Below are positions 23,772 to 27,425 of a stretch of 27,425 nucleotides of DNA, piece by piece. The notes beneath the pieces are model-generated. The model saw only the letters and a list, made by a program, of their open reading frames with translations. It made no database searches and was not told the DNA's origin. A program made the translations under genes and the position numbers. The stretch comes from DASPPM01 sp035604475 (GTDB lineage Bacteria > Pseudomonadota > Alphaproteobacteria > JACZXZ01): assembly GCA_035604475.1 (NCBI GenBank), contig DATNIJ010000330.1:1-27425 (forward strand). Direction: 5' to 3'. Positions within the stretch are counted from its first letter, which is position 1. Each line of letters opens with the position of its first letter.

Positions 23772-25413
23772 AGAGCGTATCCTTGAACGGCTGCGGCCCG
23801 ACGCGGCGGTAGGTGTCGATGAAGCGCTCGCCGGGCTTGCGCACGTCGAGATAGGTCTCGACGACTCGCTCGACCGCATCGACGACCCCTTCGCTCGAGA
23901 AGGCGGGACCGACGAGCACGCCGAGCGAGGCGTCCTCCTCCGCGTGACCCCCGAGCGTCATTTGGTAAAATTCCTCGCCCTGCTTATCGACGCCGAGGAG
24001 GCCGATGTGCCCGACGTGATGATGGCCGCAGGCGTTGATGCAGCCGGAAATCTTGATGCGCAGCTCGCCGATCGTCTCCTGGCGCTCGAGATCCGCGAGG
24101 CGCTCGGCGATGCGCTGGGCCACGGGGATCGAGCGCGCGTTCGCGAGCGAGCAATAGTCGAGGCCCGGGCAGGCGATGATGTCGCTCGCGAGCCCGATGT
24201 TGGGCGTGGCAAGGCCGAGCGGGACGAGGGCCTGCCAAAGGGCAAAGAGCTCGCCGGCCTTGACGTGGGGGAGCACCAGGTTCTGCTCGTGCGTCACGCG
24301 AATCTCGCCGAAGCTCAGGCGCTCGGCGAGATCGGCCAAGGCCTCCATCTGGTCGGCGCCGATGTCGCCCGGCACCTCCCCGATCGCCTTGAGCGAGATG
24401 TTGGCGATGGCATAGCCAGGCTTGAAATGCGCCGCCGTGTTGTGCCGCAGCCAGCGCGCCAAGGCGGGATCGGCACGCCGCTTGGCCTCGAGGCCAGCTG
24501 GGGGCGTTGCGATCTCCTCGTAGGCGGGGCGCGCGAAATGCGCGCGGATGCGCGCGACCTCGGCCTCGGGCAGCTTGAGCGCACCCTCCTTGATCGCGGC
24601 CCACTCGGCCTCGACGAGGGCGGCGAATTTCTCGATACCGAGCTCATGCACGAGGATCTTGATGCGCGCCTTGAAGAGGTTGTCGCGCCGGCCGAACCCG
24701 TTGTAGACGCGCAGGATGGCCTCGAGATAAGAGACGAGATGCTGCTCCGGCAGGAACCGGCGCACGGTCTTGGCAATGAACGGCGTGCGTCCCTGGCCGC
24801 CGCCCACCGCCACCTCGAAGCCGATCTCGCCCGCGGCGTTCTTCCGGACGAAGAGACCGACGTCGTGGGTCTTGACCGCGGCGCGGTCGCGCTTGCCCCC
24901 CGTGAGCGCGATCTTGAACTTGCGCGGCAGGAAGGAGAACTCCGGATGCAGGGTCGACCATTGCCGGATGATCTCGGCATAGACGCGCGGGTCCGCGATC
25001 TCGTCGGCGGCGACGCCGGCATACTGGTCGGCGGTGGTGTTGCGCAGGCTGTTGCCGCTCGTCTGAATCGCGTGCATCTCGACCTCGGCGAGCTCGGCCA
25101 GGATATCGGGCAACTCCGCGAGACGCACCCAATGGAACTGGATGTTCTGGCGCGTGGTGAAATGGCCGTAGCCCCTGTCATAGACCCTCGCGATGCGGGC
25201 GAGCTTCCTGAGCTGTCGCGCGGAGAGCACGCCATAGGGAATGGCGACGCGGAGCATGTAGGAATGGAGCTGCAAATAGAGCCCGTTCATGAGCCGGAGC
25301 GGCCTGAACTCCTCCTCGCTTAGCTCGCCGGAGAGCCGCCGCGCCACCTGGTCGCGGAACTGGGCGACGCGCTCGTCGACGAGACGCTGGTCGAATTCGT
25401 CATAGCGGTACAT
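23758..25413 (-). CDS. cysI: Sulfite (nitrite/sulfite) reductase, siroheme hemoprotein
   Basis: A 551-residue assimilatory sulfite reductase hemoprotein of the CysI/NirA type. The 4Fe-4S and siroheme ligands are C415, C421, C458 and C462 in CPGLDYC and SGCINAC, followed by GHHHVGHIG. YGHFTTRQNIQFHW marks the substrate/siroheme arginine region. It reduces sulfite to sulfide with six electrons, here probably from ferredoxin or an NADPH flavoprotein located elsewhere, since no cysJ is present. A nitrite substrate cannot be excluded, but the cysG, DUF2849 and DUF934 neighbours and the SAM-II leader favour sulfite. It follows the DUF2849 gene by 3 bp, so they are cotranscribed. Confidence 0.92.
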   Translation of the reverse strand: MYRYDEFDQRLVDERVAQFRDQVARRLSGELSEEEFRPLRLMNGLYLQLHSYMLRVAIPYGVLSARQLRKLARIARVYDRGYGHFTTRQNIQFHWVRLAELPDILAELAEVEMHAIQTSGNSLRNTTADQYAGVAADEIADPRVYAEIIRQWSTLHPEFSFLPRKFKIALTGGKRDRAAVKTHDVGLFVRKNAAGEIGFEVAVGGGQGRTPFIAKTVRRFLPEQHLVSYLEAILRVYNGFGRRDNLFKARIKILVHELGIEKFAALVEAEWAAIKEGALKLPEAEVARIRAHFARPAYEEIATPPAGLEAKRRADPALARWLRHNTAAHFKPGYAIANISLKAIGEVPGDIGADQMEALADLAERLSFGEIRVTHEQNLVLPHVKAGELFALWQALVPLGLATPNIGLASDIIACPGLDYCSLANARSIPVAQRIAERLADLERQETIGELRIKISGCINACGHHHVGHIGLLGVDKQGEEFYQMTLGGHAEEDASLGVLVGPAFSSEGVVDAVERVVETYLDVRKPGERFIDTYRRVGPQPFKDTLYAAH

Positions 25414-25416
25414 GGC

Positions 25417-25716
25417 TCAGGCGATCTCCCTCGTGCGCTGGTTGCTTCCGGCGGCAACCGTCGGGCCCTCTGCGCGGATGCGCTCGCGCCAGCGCGCGGG
25501 CGTCAAGCGGCCGCTCTCCTCGATGACCTCGATGAGATAGGGTGCCACCACCTCGTTCGCCGCGGCCGAGCGCTCGGCCGCCGCCAAGAGGGCCTGCGCT
25601 GCGGCCGCACTGCCGGCCACTTGCGCGTCCTCGAGGCTCTCGCTCCAGCTTCCCTCTCCGAGATAGACGGTGCGGCCGTCCTTCAGGCGGTTGGCGGTGA
25701 CGATCTCGAGGCTCAT
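25417..25716 (-). CDS. DUF2849 protein
   Basis: A 99-residue DUF2849 protein with the family's LKDGRTVYLGEGSWSESLEDA opening segment. The family is found almost only beside sulfite reductase genes in alphaproteobacteria, but its function is unknown; it carries no metal-binding cysteine and no membrane segment. The start ATG (25714-25716) has GAGGAG upstream; upstream in-frame ATGs, up to 25812, would overlap cysG and add unconserved residues. It lies 10 bp after the cysG stop and 3 bp before cysI, tightly within the operon. Confidence 0.8.
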   Translation of the reverse strand: MSLEIVTANRLKDGRTVYLGEGSWSESLEDAQVAGSAAAAQALLAAAERSAAANEVVAPYLIEVIEESGRLTPARWRERIRAEGPTVAAGSNQRTREIA

Positions 25717-25726
25717 GGCGGGCTCC

Positions 25727-26782
25727 TCAGGCGTTGGCCGCGAGTGCCGGGGCATCCCCGTAGGCCGCGCGCACGAGTGCTGCGGAGATGCCCGGCACGA
25801 CCTCGACGGCAATGCCGTGTGCGCGCAAGGCTTCGAGCTCCTCGCCCCCGCGGCCGAAGACGAAGGGGTCGCCGCCCTTGAGCCGCACCACGCGCTTGCC
25901 TTGCCAGGCGAGCTCGACGAGGAGCGCGTTGATGCCGTCCTGGCTCAGGCCGTGGCGGCCCTTGGCCTTGCCGACATAGATGCGCTCCGCGTCGCGCCGC
26001 GCGCGCTCGAGCACGCGCGGATCGACCAGCCGGTCGTAGACGATCGCGTCCGCCTCGCCCAACAGGCGATGGGCGCGGAGCGTCAGAAGCTCCGGGTCGC
26101 CTGGGCCGGCGCCCACGAGGTAGACCATGCCAGAGGTGCCGCGCGCGCTCCCCGCGCGGTTGATGAGCGCCAACATGGCGGCACGCGCGCGCGCCTCGTC
26201 ACGCGCGAGCATGGCGTCCGCGACCGGACCTTTGAGGCAACGCTCCCAAAAGCGCCGCCGCGCGGCCGCTTCTGGGATCGCGGCCTTGGCGGCAGCGCGG
26301 AATTCCCGCGCCAAGCCGGCGAGACGGCCAAGACCGGAAGGCAGGAGCCGCTCGACCGCAAGCCTGATCTCACGCGCCAGAAGCGGAGAGGCCCCGCCCG
26401 TCGAGATCGCGACGAGCACGGGCGAGCGATCGACGAGGGCGGGTGCGATAAAGCTCGAAAGCTCGGGCCGGTCGACGACGTTGACCGGCACGCCGGCCGC
26501 CTGAGCCAACGCGGACGCCCGGCGGGCGAGTGCCTCCTCCTCCGTCGCGACCACGGCGAGGGCTTGGCCGAGAAAATGCGCCGGCAAGAGCGGGCCCGCG
26601 AGATGCCGGAGTCTCCCTGCCTCGGCTGCCGCGCGCAGCTCCGGGACAAGCCGCTCGGCGACGACGGTCAACGCCCCACCGGCCCGAAGCAAGAGCTCGG
26701 CCTTGCGCAGCGCCACCTCTCCGCCGCCGACAAGCAGGCAAGGCCGACCCGCGAGTTTAAGAAAGAGAGGATAGACGTCCAT
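25727..26782 (-). CDS. cysG: Siroheme synthase CysG with truncated methyltransferase domain
   Basis: A 351-residue protein with two domains; full CysG is about 457. Residues 1 to about 210 form the precorrin-2 dehydrogenase/ferrochelatase part, with the NAD loop LLVGGGEVALRKAELL at 16-31, D104 in NVVDRP and STGGASPLLAREIR. Residues 219 to 351 begin the uroporphyrinogen III methyltransferase part (VYLVGAGPGDPELLT, RLKGGDPFVFGRGGEE and VPGISAA) but stop there, lacking roughly 100 C-terminal residues that normally include the rest of the SAM site. The next gene starts 10 bp later, so there is no room for the missing part in another frame. The methyltransferase activity is therefore doubtful. The first half probably still makes siroheme from precorrin-2 for CysI. 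A SAM-II aptamer lies just upstream. Confidence 0.88.
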   Translation of the reverse strand: MDVYPLFLKLAGRPCLLVGGGEVALRKAELLLRAGGALTVVAERLVPELRAAAEAGRLRHLAGPLLPAHFLGQALAVVATEEEALARRASALAQAAGVPVNVVDRPELSSFIAPALVDRSPVLVAISTGGASPLLAREIRLAVERLLPSGLGRLAGLAREFRAAAKAAIPEAAARRRFWERCLKGPVADAMLARDEARARAAMLALINRAGSARGTSGMVYLVGAGPGDPELLTLRAHRLLGEADAIVYDRLVDPRVLERARRDAERIYVGKAKGRHGLSQDGINALLVELAWQGKRVVRLKGGDPFVFGRGGEELEALRAHGIAVEVVPGISAALVRAAYGDAPALAANA

Positions 26783-26834
26783 GGACTCGCCTCTGAAGCT
26801 GCCGTGCTTTCGGGCCCACGGAGGTCGTCCGTGG

Positions 26835-26884
26835 CGCTTTAGCAGGGGTCACGCGGCTGCAAGCTGCCCGTCAAATCCCGCGGG
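26835..26884 (-). promoter_or_regulatory. SAM-II riboswitch aptamer upstream of cysG (copy C)
   Basis: On the minus strand GCGGGATTTGA, AGCTTGCAGCCGC and GCTAAAGC (26836-26843) appear in order, with the CGCGG / CCGCG stem. It is nearly identical to copy A, including the next hairpin CCACGGA / TCCGTGG (26816-26834). The aptamer ends about 53 bases before the cysG ATG and no T-run terminator follows, so the hairpin is likely to control translation. Confidence 0.88.
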
Positions 26885-26944
26885 TTTACGCGCTCGAACC
26901 AAGCTCGGCGAGGTTCAAATAACACCAACTCTCCGCAAAATCGC

Positions 26945-26973
26945 AAACTAATTTTGACAGTTTTGAATGTCAA
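26945..26973 (-). promoter_or_regulatory. Possible promoter and inverted repeat upstream of the cysG leader
   Basis: An unusually AT-rich stretch (about 26930-27015) holds an inverted repeat TTGACA (26954-26959) and TGTCAA (26968-26973) with 8 bases between. Read on the minus strand, TTGACA (26968-26973) and a weak TAGTTT (26945-26950) are 17 bp apart, giving a transcript start about 55 bases before the aptamer. The repeat could also be an operator. Confidence 0.4.
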
Positions 26974-27043
26974 TCAGAAATATACAACGTTATAAGACTG
27001 TTAAATATTATCCGGACATCGCACCGGGGAGCCGGAGGGCCTT

Positions 27044-27425
27044 TCAGGCGGTCTTGGGGCGATGAACTTCCGGCTTGGTACCGGGGTCGGCGGCAGCTGG
27101 GGCAGGCTTGCCACTCCGCGGCGGCCGCTGCGCGTGCCGGCGGGCCGGCGCGTAGCGCCGTTTTTGCACCTCGCCGCGCTCCTCGGCGCGGGCCTCGAGG
27201 AGTGCCTTGTGATAGGCGAGTACCAGCTCGTGTACGTCGACGACGCCGACCATGCGCATGCTTTCTTTGTCGCGCACCACCGGGAGGTGGCTGCCCATGC
27301 GCGCCTCCATGAGACGGATGGCGCGGCGCGGATCGTCGCCGGCCTCGAGGAAGACCGGATGCGGATCGGCGATGTCGGCTGCGATCACCGGCACACCGCC
27401 GGGTATCACGCTGTCGGCCATGGGG
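27044..27425 (-). CDS. CBS-domain protein, C-terminal part (chloride-channel-like)
   Basis: The last 125 residues or so of a protein whose start may lie beyond the window; an in-frame ATG sits at 27419-27421, so the true length is unknown. Residues 15-80 contain a CBS domain half: PVFLEAGDDPRRAIRLME then GSHLPVVRDKESMRMVGVVDVHELVLAYHKALLEAR. This ending, including AYHKALLEARAEERG, is like that of ClC chloride channels with a C-terminal CBS pair, which would bind nucleotides to regulate gating. A proline- and arginine-rich tail follows, as often seen at such ends. It is upstream of the sulfur operon on the same strand, with 260 bp between. Confidence 0.65.
   Translation of the reverse strand, partial: PMADSVIPGGVPVIAADIADPHPVFLEAGDDPRRAIRLMEARMGSHLPVVRDKESMRMVGVVDVHELVLAYHKALLEARAEERGEVQKRRYAPARRHAQRPPRSGKPAPAAADPGTKPEVHRPKTA

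Noticed and set aside
25417..25812. A frameshift that would restore the missing end of CysG
   Set aside because: The frames downstream of the stop encode DUF2849 or arginine/serine-rich shadow sequence with none of the expected methyltransferase motifs.

Overview
The window is GC-rich chromosomal DNA, most likely from an alphaproteobacterium. The pointers are three SAM-II-type riboswitch aptamers, the cysG / DUF2849 / cysI / DUF934 sulfite-reduction cluster, a MetZ-type O-succinylhomoserine sulfhydrylase and palindromic intergenic repeats. The sequence does not fix a genus. No tRNA, rRNA or CRISPR array was seen.

Layout. 1-731: right part of an IS1380-family insertion sequence. 729-3716: a sigma-54-dependent response regulator and, divergent from it, a TrpB2-type tryptophan synthase beta chain. 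3731-6881: a UbiD-type decarboxylase, an MlaC-like periplasmic lipid carrier and a UbiX-type flavin prenyltransferase, all on the minus strand. 6997-17126: a lipid-degradation block, all minus strand: crotonase, FadL-like porin, then fadD, a MerR/LiuR-like regulator, thiolase, a fused hydroxyacyl-CoA dehydrogenase/enoyl-CoA hydratase and an acyl-CoA dehydrogenase. Two identical palindromes 20 bp apart lie just upstream of fadD and are the likely operators of the MerR regulator. 17249-20020: a short-chain dehydrogenase, a secreted protein of unknown function, a 63-residue hypothetical protein and an RlmM-like RNA methyltransferase.

20039-22049 is a methionine unit on the minus strand. A sigma-70-type promoter is followed by a SAM-II aptamer with an intrinsic terminator, a second SAM-II aptamer, a possible 30-codon leader ORF, a rhodanese and metZ. 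22193-23262 holds toxin-antitoxin genes: a RelE/HigB-type toxin interrupted by an in-frame TGA, its intact antitoxin, and a second HigA-type antitoxin without a toxin. 23268-26973 is a minus-strand sulfite-reduction operon (cysG, DUF2849, cysI, DUF934) preceded by a third SAM-II aptamer that is almost a copy of the metZ-proximal one. CysG lacks the end of its methyltransferase domain, and the cysH gene usual downstream is absent. 27044-27425 is the CBS-domain C-terminus of a protein that may continue outside the window.

How the genes work together. The two sulfur units appear to be under SAM control. cysI makes sulfide, cysG makes the siroheme CysI needs, and metZ uses sulfide to make homocysteine, so one metabolite would throttle the route from sulfite to methionine. 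The lipid block covers uptake (FadL), activation (FadD) and a nearly complete beta-oxidation cycle, with its own likely regulator inside the operon.
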